A DNA stretch of 64,000 bases from Craterostigma plantagineum. Taxonomy: Eukaryota > Streptophyta > Magnoliopsida > Lamiales > Linderniaceae. Below the pieces are notes generated by a model. It did not search any database, was not told where the DNA came from, and was given only the letters and a program-made list of their open reading frames with translations. Below, piece by piece: positions 54,260 to 64,000 of this stretch. Made by a program: the position numbers and the translations under genes. The stretch is from contig JAPQWV010000017.1 of assembly GCA_027422505.1 (NCBI GenBank), positions 13,021,501-13,085,500 on the forward strand, given 5' to 3'. The first letter of the stretch is position 1, and each line of letters opens with the position of its first letter.

Positions 54260-55066
54260 TAACGAAGAAGAAAGTCCCGTTTAAGTGGACGGAAGCGTGT
54301 GAAGAAAACTTACAGGAGTTGAAGCAAGTGACTAACAACAGCGCATGTTCTTGCAATACAATGACGCCTCTAAGAATGTCTTGGGATACGTGTTGATGCA
54401 GAACGAGAAGGTAATTGCGTATGCCTCCCGACCAGCTGAAACCGTACGAGGAAAAATTACCCCACACGTGATTTGGAAATCGCAACCGTGGTGTTTGCCC
54501 TGAAAAATCGGGCGACATTACCTATACGGAGAACGATGCGAGATCTTCACAAATCATACAAGCCCTAAAGTACTTCTTCACGCAGAAGGAGTTAAACATG
54601 AGGCACAGACGATGGCTCGAGTTAGGAAAAGACTACGACTGTGTGATAAATTATCACACAGGCAAAGCAAACGTAGTTGCAAATGCTTTGAGCCGTAAAT
54701 CCATGAATACAGATCTGTGCCAACTCGAAGTGGAAATAACCAACTTCGGGAAGAAAGCGAAGTTGAGTCCGAAATATATCGGACCTTCCACAATTGCGAA
54801 ACAAGTTGGAGAAGTGTCATATCAACTCGAATTGCCCACATAGTATCTACAGGAGCCATGAAGTGCAGGGCGAATCACTTCATCAACGATTGAAGTCACA
54901 CTTGAGCTATGAAGAAAGACCGATGGAAATTTTGATGAACGAGAATAAGAATATACCCCCGTGAAGGTCTTGTGACGTAACCAAGTATTGGGAGAAGCCA
55001 CTTGGAAAAACGCGAGGACGAGATGAGAGAGAAGTACCCCGAGTTATTCTCTGTACTGTAATTTCG
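54260..55066 (+). pseudogene. pol: RNase H, integrase C-terminus and chromodomain remnants of I
   Basis: Frames alternate: FKWTEACEENLQELK (54278), NDASKNVLGYVLMQNEKVIAYASR (about 54360-54430, RNase H start; only key part given), [18 protein letters not shown] and [16 protein letters not shown] (54570-54705). This runs straight into [20 protein letters not shown] (54760-54825), the integrase C-terminal motif, so the integrase zinc finger and DDE core are deleted. A chromodomain-like end follows (YEERPMEILMNENKNIP, then RNQVLGEATW). This order and the chromodomain fit Tekay/Del-type chromoviruses. Not functional. Confidence 0.82.
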
Positions 55067-55082
55067 GGGACGAAATTCTTAT

Positions 55083-55094
55083 AAGGGGGAAGGA
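55083..55094 (+). promoter_or_regulatory. Polypurine tract of I
   Basis: AAGGGGGAAGGA directly before the LTR TG at 55095, preceded by ATTTCGGGGACGAAATTC. Confidence 0.88.
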
Positions 55095-58000
55095 TGTAAT
55101 ACCCGCGAAATTTATACGGGATTACTTCAAAAAAAATTCAAAATGGGCGAAATCAAGTTTCGAACAAGAAAAGATTTCTTTTCGAATCGGGCCAAAATTT
55201 ACAATTGGGCCCGAAAAATTTAAAAGGGACCGAAAGAAATAAATGAAAGCCCAAATAAAAAAATAAATAAGTAAATAAATAAAGTTATAAATGGACCGAA
55301 AAATTAATTATGGGCCAAATAAAGATAATAATGGCCTAGGTTTATGAGATGAATAAAAGGTTGGGATTTTGCCCAATAAAAATAAATAAATAATAATAAT
55401 AAAAAATTAATTAAATAAAAGAGGACGAAAACAAAATAAAAAAATAATAATAATGACACCTCCATGTGAGTTTGGTAGAATAAAAATAAATAAGAACAAT
55501 AAAAAAATATAACCACTAACAAATTAAAGAAAAAAAGAGAGGACAAGAAAACACCTAACACAACCAAAAACCAAATGTGCATTATGAAATAAAAACAAAA
55601 GACTACACCTAATACACATCTCATAAAGACACAATAATAATAATTAAAGTAAAGAAAGAGTGAGGAAAAACGAAAGAAAAAGAAAAGAAACAAAGAGAGA
55701 GAGGGAGAAGACGTGAGGGAGAGAAGAGAGGAAAGAAGGAAAAAGAGAGAAAAAAAAGAAAAAAAAACAGAGGGAGAAGGAAAGAAAGGAGAAAAAGAAA
55801 AAAAAAAAGAAAGAAAAAGGAGGGAAGAAGAGAAGAAAAGAAAGGGAGGAGGAGAAAAACCTTCGGAAAGATCGGGATCAAAACTCTAGGGTCTCGGGAT
55901 TACGGAAATGAGGTAGGTGAAGATCAACTTACGCGTAAACCCGTCTTTTTGAGTCCGTGATTTTACGTGTTGCATGATTTCTTTTCGATCCATACGTATT
56001 ATGTGTGTTTATTGCATGATTGTCGTACATGTACTTACATGTTTTATTTCGTAAATTTGGATTCTTGAGGGACTTAAGAAGTTAGGGTGGAAAGTAGAAT
56101 AAGGAGTTTTTGATGACAAGATTGATCAGATTTGGAAAGATTTAGATATTATTGCGAATTAAGGGTTTTTTATTTCTAGTGCTTTTTTTGATCCATTTCG
56201 GCCAAGAGGTTCAAAAATTCGTATCTCACAATCCAGAACTCGGATTTAAAATCCCTTTGGACATATTTAAGATTTGCGGATGAGTTAGCAGTGGTTAACA
56301 TTACAGGTCCATCGGACATCGTTTACCCCGTGATTATTGAGAAATACGAAACTGTCGCAAATAACCGTATAATATAGTTTTCTTTAAAAATTTTGTGACT
56401 TAATCGAAATTTTACAAAACCCGGGAGTCTGTGTTGTAAAATCCGAGAAGGAAGATATTTATAAAGAAATATAAAGCTTTTGGGGCAGATTTGAAATTCG
56501 GAAGAAATAATTGGGGTCCTCTGTGTAATTTTTAAAAATTCGGGGACTAAATTGAAAAGTTTTAAAAACCCGGGTCTGAAATGTGAAATTCGAACAGAGG
56601 AGATTTCTAAAGAAATTTACAACTCTTGGGGCAGATTTGAAACTCGAAAAATCATGTGGGTCATAAATGCAATTTTTCTAAAGTTTAGGGACATAGTTGA
56701 AATTTTACAAAATCTGGGGGAGGGGGGGGGGGGCGAGATGTAAATTCGGGCAGAGAGATATTTTTGAAGAAATTTCACTGTTGGGGCAGATTTAAAAACC
56801 TCGGAAAAATATTCGGGTCATAAAAATAATTTTTCTAAAGTTTAGCGATTTAATAGAAATATTACAAAACCTGGGGGCTGAGATGTAAAATTTGGGCAGG
56901 GAAATACTATTAAAGAAATTTCAACACTGTTGGGCAGATTTAAAATTATAAAATTTCGGAAGTGTTTTTAACCCGGAGCACATTTGTAAAATTGAGAAAG
57001 TTTTTGGGTCTTACGCGAAATTTTAAAATTTGGGATTTTTAAATGGAAGTTCGGAAAAATATTTTTAAATAAGGAATTCAAGTAATATTTTGAAACTCAG
57101 GTGTTAGTGTTTTAAAATGCAAATTTAAATTAGGGACCAATTATGAAATTTGGGTTTTTAAAGTGAAAGAAATTAAATTTTGGAACTCTTAGTGTAATTT
57201 AGAGGGGAGTTCGGTGGTTGAGGTTTCGGGCAGATCAAATCGGAACGGGGGCTCCAGGCCCAAATTATTTGGTGTGTGAGGCTTTTCGAGATCGGGCCGA
57301 GCTAATACCTCGGGCCGATACGTTGCATTATAATTGTTACGCTGTGATATGTTGCATTTTATTTGCACGACATATGCATACACGTGGTTCTGGGAGAGAG
57401 GACCGTCCGGAGTCACGGTGACATTGTATAGTGTTGATGAGTGGGGTAGTTTATGACCGAGTGATGGTTGTCGAATGGTATGAGTTGTGGGGAGTGGGTA
57501 TCCCGAGCTACTGACCCTTGTGGGGAGTGGGGCCTCCCGAGCTACGGACCCCTGCGCGCGAGTGTTGCCTTTAGTACCTAAGCCTCGGGCCCCGATGTGA
57601 TGTGATGTGATGAAATGAGATATGAGAAAAGTGAGGAGCGTACATTTTGTGAGATGTGTCGGGATGGGGATGTGAGAGCACGTGCATTCATGCATATTTT
57701 CACCTACTGGGCAATAGCTCAGGGTTTACGTGTGTAGGTATTGACGAGTCGAACGTCGAGACACGTCGCGACTAGGCAACTGATGGCGGTGCCTCCACGG
57801 ACTTTTGAGGGTGGCGCAGTACATGTGACGAGACCTGTGGAGCGACTTAGCTTACGATTCGGGTTTTTATTTTTTGGGCTTCGGCCCATTGACTTGGATT
57901 TTTACATTTGGGGCTTCGGCTCAACTAATAAGAGTGTGTTTCGTAAAATCGTCAATTTAGTTTATATGTTCGGATTTAGACTTTTGGGCTTCGGCCCTAT

Positions 58001-58098
58001 GAATAATTGTGTTTAAAAAAAAATTAATTAAATGGGCTTTCCGCTGCTTACGCTGCGAAATCCGCCAAAATACGTAGTTAGAAAGTCGGGTTGTTACA
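55095..58098 (+). repeat. 3' LTR of I (3,004 bp)
   Basis: Highly similar to 49252-52197 with small indels and a G-run expansion near 56720-56732. Ends TTGTTACA before GGCGT. Confidence 0.92.
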
Positions 58099-58790
58099 GG
58101 CGTGATCGATCTGTCTACTCGGGCGTGACCGTCCCGAGGTGCATACCGCCGGAGATATTGATGTGACCTGATAGGAGGCCATTGGCGTGATCGTCCAGTG
58201 CACTATCAGTGTATACTTTTGGTGCGGAGCGACCCGGTAGGAGGCCATTGGCGTGATCGTCCAGTGCACTACCAGGGTAGGCTGCCGCGAGACTTGGGGG
58301 TGGCCTCCCAGTAGTCTTTGCGCGCGAGGGTGTCGAGCCTAACCTAGGGCCATGTGTTGTGTGAAATAGGTATGTGGAAAAAGAAGAGTGTGCATTATAT
58401 CATGTTGTGAGATATTGGGATTGGGGTTGAGTGCGCACTTGCATACATGCATTTTATTCACCTACTGGGCAAATTGCTCAGTGTTTACGTATTGTAGGTA
58501 CTGAGTCTGACGCCGGTACGCGTCAGGACTGAGGCGGCTGGTGGCGGTGCTCCACGGACTTTTGAGGGCGGTGCGGTACATGGATGAGGACCTGTGGAGC
58601 GGCGTTAGCACTTTTGGTTCTTTTGATATTTTTGGGGCTTCGGCCCGTGTACAGAGATAACGATGTAGACGAATTTTTATATTAGTATATATTATTTTAG
58701 GAAAAAGTTTTAATTAGACGGGCCTTCCGCGGCTTACGTTGCGGAAATCCGCCTCTAATTTAATTAGAAAAGTAGGGTAGCCACAGCAAA

Positions 58791-59355
58791 GGATAAGCCG
58801 AGGGCCCCATATGAGAAGACATGTGTAAGACAAGACATGTATTGTGGGCCCCTCCAAGACAAGACATGTATTGTGGGCCCCTCCAAGACAAGACAAGACA
58901 AGACACGATTTCTGTGAGAATGAGTAAGCATTGGGGCGGATGCCTCTGCAAGTCATGACACGGGCACAACATGCATGATTCCTACTTACTGAGCTTTATA
59001 AGCTCATCCCACGTTTTATCTGTTGTAGTTCTAGCGAACACGGTACGTGGTCGCCTAGCCGGCAAGGCATTCTTTTGAAGCTTCCGGGCGACTTTTGGGG
59101 GTGGTGTGTACGTGGATGACGACATGTGAGGCCAGGCGCATAGGAAACTCTTTTGCTGCAAATGTGTACACGTCCATGTAATTAGGACATGAATGTAGTT
59201 AGAAAGTTAATGTAATTCTTTTGGGGTGCGCTGAAACGAACTCCTTTATGAAAAAAGGAAAACTTTGATACGCACTTTCGTATCTCTTGAAATTTATCGC
59301 ATCGTTAGGTACTTAGGATAACGCTAGAAAAGTGGCGATAGCTAGGGTCGCTACA
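58791..59355 (+). repeat. 5' LTR of G, last part
   Basis: Continues G after solo LTR H. Begins with AAGACATGT/ACAAGACATG minisatellite units (58813-58905), which join those at 46990-47105, and ends GGGTCGCTACA before the primer site. Confidence 0.82.
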
Positions 59356-59357
59356 GT

Positions 59358-59369
59358 TGGTATTAGAGC
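59358..59369 (+). promoter_or_regulatory. Primer binding site of G (one mismatch)
   Basis: TGGTATTAGAGC; one base differs from the Met-tRNA site. Confidence 0.8.
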
Positions 59370-59494
59370 TTCGGTTACAGGTTCTGTAGACTATGCATGT
59401 ACACAAACCCAAAAGCGCAGAAGCAGCCTTGCCTGTAACTTTTATAATGTTATGAATTTCGATGTTGAGTAATTTAATGGTCGTAGGGACTAAC

Positions 59495-60579
59495 ATGGTA
59501 GAGCAAGAAAATTGTTAGAATTAGAGGTGATGACATTAGGGAGGCTGATAGCCGTTATGCAACGATCCTCCCACTAACAAAACTGGTCCGCCAACAATCT
59601 GCCCAAATCCAACAACTAATCCAGCAACAAAATGCTGGAGGGCAAGCTAGTAATGGACCCCCTCAGGCCGAGAGGATCGAAATGGTTGGGGAAAGGTTTC
59701 GTAAACTCAACCCCCCAACATTCGAGAATGTTGTCGATCCAACTTCGGCTGAGGACTGGCTCCGAACGTTGGAGAGCATGTTCCAACACAGCCGCACCCC
59801 AGAAGCCGAAAAGGTCTTGTGCGCTACCTACTTACTGAGGGGGAGCGCAGGCCATTGGTGGGATACTATCCTAGCCATTGAAGACCCGATTACAATGAAC
59901 TGGGAGCACTTCAAAGAACTCTTCCAGAGCAACTATTACACTGCTCCAGTTCGTGCCCAAAGGATGAATGAGTTCATCAACCTCCGCTAAGGAACGATGA
60001 CGGTGGCGGAGTACATCCAAAAATTCGAACAACTCTCCCGGTTTGCAGCCCATATGGTGAGCTCCGACTCACTGAAGATTGAGAGGTTCTTAGAAGGCCT
60101 GAAACCGGAGCTGTACCGTGATGTCAGCATGGCCGGACTTCAAGGAGTGACTTATGCTCAAGTCGCGGAACGTGCACCAGTAGCTTAGCAGGCCGAGATA
60201 CGTATCGTACGAGCGCAGGAGACGAAGAGGAAGTTTGTACAAGGACTTAAAGGGGACGGGACACCCCGAAGAAGCAATTTATCCCCAAGGACCCGGAACC
60301 TTATTTTCAGCATAGGCCCGGACCACCCCACCAACCTAATCCGAATCAAGGGAGGCCTCAACCTTTTCAACTCACCTTACCAATATGCCCGAGACGTGGA
60401 AGGCGACATTCGGGCGTCTGCTACTCCTAAAATGCGACCTGTTTCAAGTGTGGCAAGACGGCCCACTTTTCCAGGGCATGTCCGAAGAGCGAGTCCGGAA
60501 GTCAGACAGTGAGTCAGACCAGAGCACCGACGGCAACCACACGAGTGTATACGCTCACTACAGAGGAGACAGAAAATAA
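59495..60579 (+). pseudogene. gag: gag of gypsy element G
   Basis: Homologous to the gag of F: QQLIQQQNAGGQ, MVGERFRKLNPPTF, DWLRTLESMFQHSRTP, GSAGHWWDTI, FINLR, KFEQLSRFAAHM, GLKPELYRD. In-frame stops at 59988-59990 (TAA) and 60186-60188 (TAG), both one transition from a sense codon, plus frame changes before the N-terminal block and near 60262. Zinc knuckle CFKCGKTAHFSRAC at 60440-60481, then TTEETENN where protease should follow. Inactive. Confidence 0.88.
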
Positions 60580-61470
60580 CCCGTCCGTTGGGGCAGGTAC
60601 CCACCTTATTATTCAAACCATGACTCGCATTCCAATAGATTCAGTAGACTACGCACCCTTTTGCATTCATTAATTTCATTGCGAGATTTGGGAAGTCCCA
60701 TAGTTAACCTAAGTGTGAATATAACGTAACCATCTCCACGGAGATTCGACCCTAATCGATTAAAGCCATATTCCACTCCTTTCAACACAAAAAGTCTAAA
60801 TCCTAATTATATGAAAGTATGATTTCTATACCCTAACCTATCTGCTCATTCCATGAGTCCCATGTGCTCAGCATCAGGATGGAGCATCGAAAGCGCGTTG
60901 GGTACCCGTAATTTTCCAACCATGGTTTGAACCCAATCTACCACAATTCTCATTACTTTTATCTCAACCTCCAGGAGATACAAGCCCGATTGATCTAGTG
61001 ACTATTGTACCTGCTCTAGTGAGAATTAATTGTTAGAAGCGAGACGACAAGAAATATCTATATTGATCTTAATAGAACATTCCTTTCTTAAACCCCTGTC
61101 ATTGCAAGAACGTTCCTTTTCAGATCTTCAGAAAGGGAGATTAGACAAACTTTTTTAAGGGTGGAGAATAAATTATAGACAAGTCATTGAATTTTCCTCC
61201 CGTACCGAAGAATAGGACAACCATTAAGGCTCAGGATAAACCCTATGATTAGCAACTTGGAATACCGTTTTGCTGAATAACTTAAGTTATGATCAGTCTG
61301 TCGCATAAGACCTTTCGTAATTGCCGTTCGAATTTTGATGTAGAATAGCCGAGGTTTAGGTCCATATTGATGAGGAGTCGAGACGTAAGGATTTCCTCTG
61401 TGGGTAATTGGGTGATTATCTATTCACCTAACCAAGCCAACTCAACTCCCTAACCATCGCTACCCGAACT
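60580..61470 (+). other. Noncoding interior of G after gag
   Basis: About 900 bases with no pol remnant or repeat that I recognise. As in F, protease, RT and integrase are missing. Confidence 0.6.
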
Positions 61471-61632
61471 ATTTTTGGTAGGAGAGATTAATGGTAGAAA
61501 CCGTATTTAAGGCGTTTAGGAATTCGGAATATACAAATCTAGAAATCATAAAATTGGGATTTGGAAATAATTTCCGTAAAAGAAATTTGACCCAATTAAT
61601 ATTCGACCCAAATGGTCTTGGTCCAACTCAAC
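61471..61632 (+). repeat. LTR-derived segment inside the interior of G
   Basis: Starts TTTTTGGTAGGAGAGATTA and ends near TGGTCTTGGTCCAACTCAA. It repeats LTR positions 61875-62036 (and 43970-44130) with few changes, although it lies before the polypurine tract. Confidence 0.85.
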
Positions 61633-61670
61633 TATTTCCGCTGGCGGAATTTCGGGGGCGAAATTCTTTT

Positions 61671-61683
61671 AAGAGGGGAATGA
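61671..61683 (+). promoter_or_regulatory. Polypurine tract of G
   Basis: AAGAGGGGAATGA before the LTR TG at 61684, preceded by AATTTCGGGGGCGAAATTC as in F. Confidence 0.8.
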
Positions 61684-62321
61684 TGTAATACCCGAGTTCC
61701 CGATTGGCCAATAAATTTGCGGGCCTATTATGTGTTTTACGTGACTGCATGATACATGTTTCGCGACATTATATGTAACTATTGGACTTCGTGCTACTTG
61801 TTATAGGTACTTTTCGTGATATGTGACTTATGAGACGCTATTATGACTTAGAATAATTTCATATAAAGTATATAATTTTTGGTAGGAGAGATTATTGGTA
61901 GAAACCGTATTTAAGGGGTTTAGGAATTCGGAATATACAAATCTAGAAATCATAAAACTGGGATTTGGAAATAATTTCCGTAAAAGAAACTTGACCCAAT
62001 TAATATTCGACACAAATGGTCTTGGTCTAACACAATTAAATTTAATACATAAACATGATAGAGCCCATTAAATTAATTAAGCGACCTAAATGGGGAGGTA
62101 AGCATATAAGATAATGGGCCAAAAATAAGACATGGTCCGATTTATGAGAAATTCGTTTTGTAATAGGTATTGAAATAAGATGGCCCAACTATATAGATTA
62201 GCTTGGCCGAAATACATTAGGATAAGGATGGGAATTTCTTAAGGGTGAGGAAAACCCACGTTGGAGGCATGTTACCCCATATCACTTAGTCCAAAAACAA
62301 TTATTGTGGTCAAAAGATACA

Positions 62322-62371
<50 letters not shown>

Positions 62372-64000
62372 CAAAAGGAAGAAGAAAAGAGGAAAACGAA
62401 GGAGACGAAGCGGACTTTTGGCAAGGTCATCACATCCAAACTGCTCAAATTTGGCCTAAGGAACGAAAGCAAGAAGGAAGGTGATTTTGAGCCAAGAATC
62501 CTTAAAAAATTCAAAGAGGGCCGAGTGGGAAGGCGAGGAAATTAGTTACGATGTCGTTCTTGGAAACTGTTCGAGAGTATCATACTTAGGAACTCTGGAA
62601 TTTTTGTTTAAGTGTCAAGGGTTTTTAAGTTCATTCGACATTCCTGGTGTTCTTGAGGAATAGTTATATTTTGATCTTTATAGTTAGGGATTTATGAATT
62701 AAAAGGTGTTCTTAGGATGATTGGATTCGTGAAAGTAGCATGACAGGTTAGAATTTGGCGAACCCCTGGACTTCGCTAACTAGGAGCCGAAGGGTACCTT
62801 TTCACGAATTGAGAGTGAAACAAGGGTTTCACGAACTAAGTTAGATTGGAGAATCACTTCACGAATTAAGTTATGAGATGATGGACTTCGCAAAATTAAA
62901 ACGGCTAAGGGAGTTCGCGAAACATGAACCTCATGCACTAATAGCAGTCGACTTTGCGAATTGAAATAATAAGAATTTCACGAATCCTGTGTCGCGGGTC
63001 CATAACAGGTGACGAGTTATACCATTTAAAATAATAAGATAAGAAATTGGGCTACAATTATAATGGGCTATAACTAAATATTAGGCCCATATTATCTAAA
63101 ATTAAGCTTTGGAGACAAAATCTCCTTAAATTGAGGGAGCTCACGTCAATACATGTCCCCTCACCTATACTTCTGTTAGATATCTATTTAAAAAACATTT
63201 TTGAAGTTTCAAAAACCCAATTATTAAGAAGCTACCGAAACCTTTTCCATTTCATAAACCCCTTTATTAAAGAAATCTTCGAAGTAAAGAAGAAGAAAGA
63301 AAATTCAAGCAAGAACGAGGTGAAGAAGTTTGGGATAGGTATAATTTCTTACCATGATTCTTCATTTTAGCTAAGTAATAGGGTATCTTAAGGGTTATAA
63401 ATGCGAGAATATCATATGTTAGGGTTATGCAATTTTAATCCCGAGAGTGTAATTTTTGTTACGATTTTAAGTTCTAGGTTTCGAAAGTATGCTTAGGAGG
63501 TTAGCACACGGAAAAATCTACTTTGGCCATGTTATTAAGCTCGAGTTTTTTGGGTTTTTGAGAATTCATACGGCCTTCAAAATGTTCTTGAGAAAAGGTG
63601 TATTCTGAGCTTAAAAGTCGGTAATTTGCGGCTGAAAAGATGTTTGGATAGGTTAGAAGTCGTGAAGGGTAAACTTCACGAACTCTAGTTCGCGAACCTG
63701 TGACAAAATAAGGTTCGCGAACTCCACAAACGTCGCGGACTGAAAGTGAAAGAAGGGTTTCGCGAATAGGGGCTTAATTTGGCGAACTCTAAGAGTTCAA
63801 ATGCAGAAGTTCGCGAAGTACATTTGGGATGTTTCACGGGTTGGGTAATTCGCGAACTCCATGCAATTCGCGAACTAACTAGAGGATCTTAAGGGATTCG
63901 CGAAAGGGGTAGGAAGGAGTTCGCGAAACGTGAGCTTAGCGAATTATGAGAATGGCACTCTGCGAGTTAGGACAAGTTGGCGAATTGAGAGAGAGAAGAG
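61684..64000 (+). repeat. 3' LTR of G (partial, runs off the window)
   Basis: Starts TGTAATACCCGAGTTCCCG. Parallel to 43775-46090 with scattered substitutions and small indels. Contains a shorter (AG)n run at 62324-62366 and the TTCGCGAA array from about 62755. No gene. Confidence 0.88.

Larger units (their letters stand above)
49252..58098 (+). mobile_element. Ty3/gypsy chromovirus-like element I (8,847 bp)
   Basis: Two long LTRs (2,946 and 3,004 bp) flank about 2.9 kb. Primer site TGGTATCAGAGC follows the 5' LTR, a polypurine tract precedes the 3' LTR, and the GGCGT target duplication is perfect. The interior keeps only remnants of RNase H, integrase C-terminus and chromodomain near its 3' end; gag, protease, RT and the integrase core are absent. 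The 1 kb before them has unexplained minus-strand frames. It is nested in solo LTR H. Confidence 0.92.
47127..58785 (+). mobile_element. Solo LTR H (gypsy type), split by element I
   Basis: Starts TGTAACACCCGTAAAACTT and ends GGGTAGCCACA with a perfect GCAAA duplication. Removing I leaves about 2.8 kb (47127-49251 plus 58104-58785) with no primer site, polypurine tract or gene, so it is a solo LTR left by LTR-LTR recombination. The first part has TCGAGAT, CTCGATAT and TCGACATT words (48040-48760) like the LTR of F. The last part has a direct repeat with GGCGTGATCGTCCAGTGCAC (two copies, near 58192 and 58249). Strand is taken from the TGTAACACCC start. Confidence 0.85.
43775..64000 (+). mobile_element. 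Ty3/gypsy element G with gag-only interior (3' end off the window)
   Basis: 5' LTR 43775-47126 plus 58791-59355 (split by H), primer site, decayed gag, noncoding interior, polypurine tract, 3' LTR from 61684 to the window end. LTR starts TGTAATAC(C/T)CGAGTTCCC. The gag is closely similar to that of F. No pol is present between gag and polypurine tract. Inserted in the LINE at 43774. Confidence 0.88.

Overview
This 64 kb window is a plant (most likely eudicot) repeat island built almost wholly of nested LTR retrotransposons. No host gene, tRNA gene, intact rRNA gene or CRISPR array is supported. Plant origin follows from three things: Ty1/copia Sirevirus-type elements (long coiled-coil gag, repeated GGGGGAG polypurine motifs, initiator-Met-tRNA primer site TGGTATCAGAGC), Ty3/gypsy Tekay/Del-like chromovirus relatives with 2.3-3.9 kb LTRs, and a TRIM that carries a 5S-rRNA-like domain in each LTR (Cassandra type). 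I cannot name the species.

Left block (1-33507) is a stack of copia elements. E and D (minus strand) share a single LTR (25802-26153), with the 3' end of E (RNase H remnant, ORF3) on one side and the gag of D on the other. C (plus strand; only its 3' part is visible, 3' LTR 21536-21895) interrupts D. A (minus strand; 5' LTR 17575-17873, gag 108-3012, pol running off the left edge) sits in C. B (plus strand, 3836-16835, exactly 13,000 bp) sits in the leader of A, which belongs to the same family. B has two 296-bp LTRs that I read as identical, a perfect AGATT target duplication, gag, protease-integrase, RT-RNase H and a third, pol-independent gene (ORF3, 12769-16481). It is a very recent insertion but carries two frameshifts.

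Right block (33508-64000) is a 5'-truncated LINE (41212-43774, minus) cut by two gypsy elements. F (33508-41211, minus) has a gag-only interior and carries the 1,004-bp 5S-bearing TRIM in its 3' LTR. G (43775 to beyond 64000, plus) is also gag-only. Its 5' LTR contains H (47127-58785), a solo LTR with a GCAAA duplication, and H contains I (49252-58098), a gypsy element with a GGCGT duplication and only RNase H, integrase C-terminal and chromodomain remnants.

The most notable signals are: (1) a conserved ORF3 shared by two Sirevirus families with unrelated LTRs; (2) two consecutive in-frame stop codons at the gag/pol boundary, kept in A and B with different codons and followed by a splice-acceptor-like TTGCAG; (3) arrays of short CCGAGAAA/CCGCGAAA words in front of both gag and ORF3; (4) an inverted repeat TATACC...GGTATA around the TATA box in all three copia LTR families; (5) a tandem, hairpin-prone noncoding block shared by C and E; (6) 146-148-bp tandem repeats in the LTRs of I; and (7) TTCGCGAA-rich arrays in the LTR of G.
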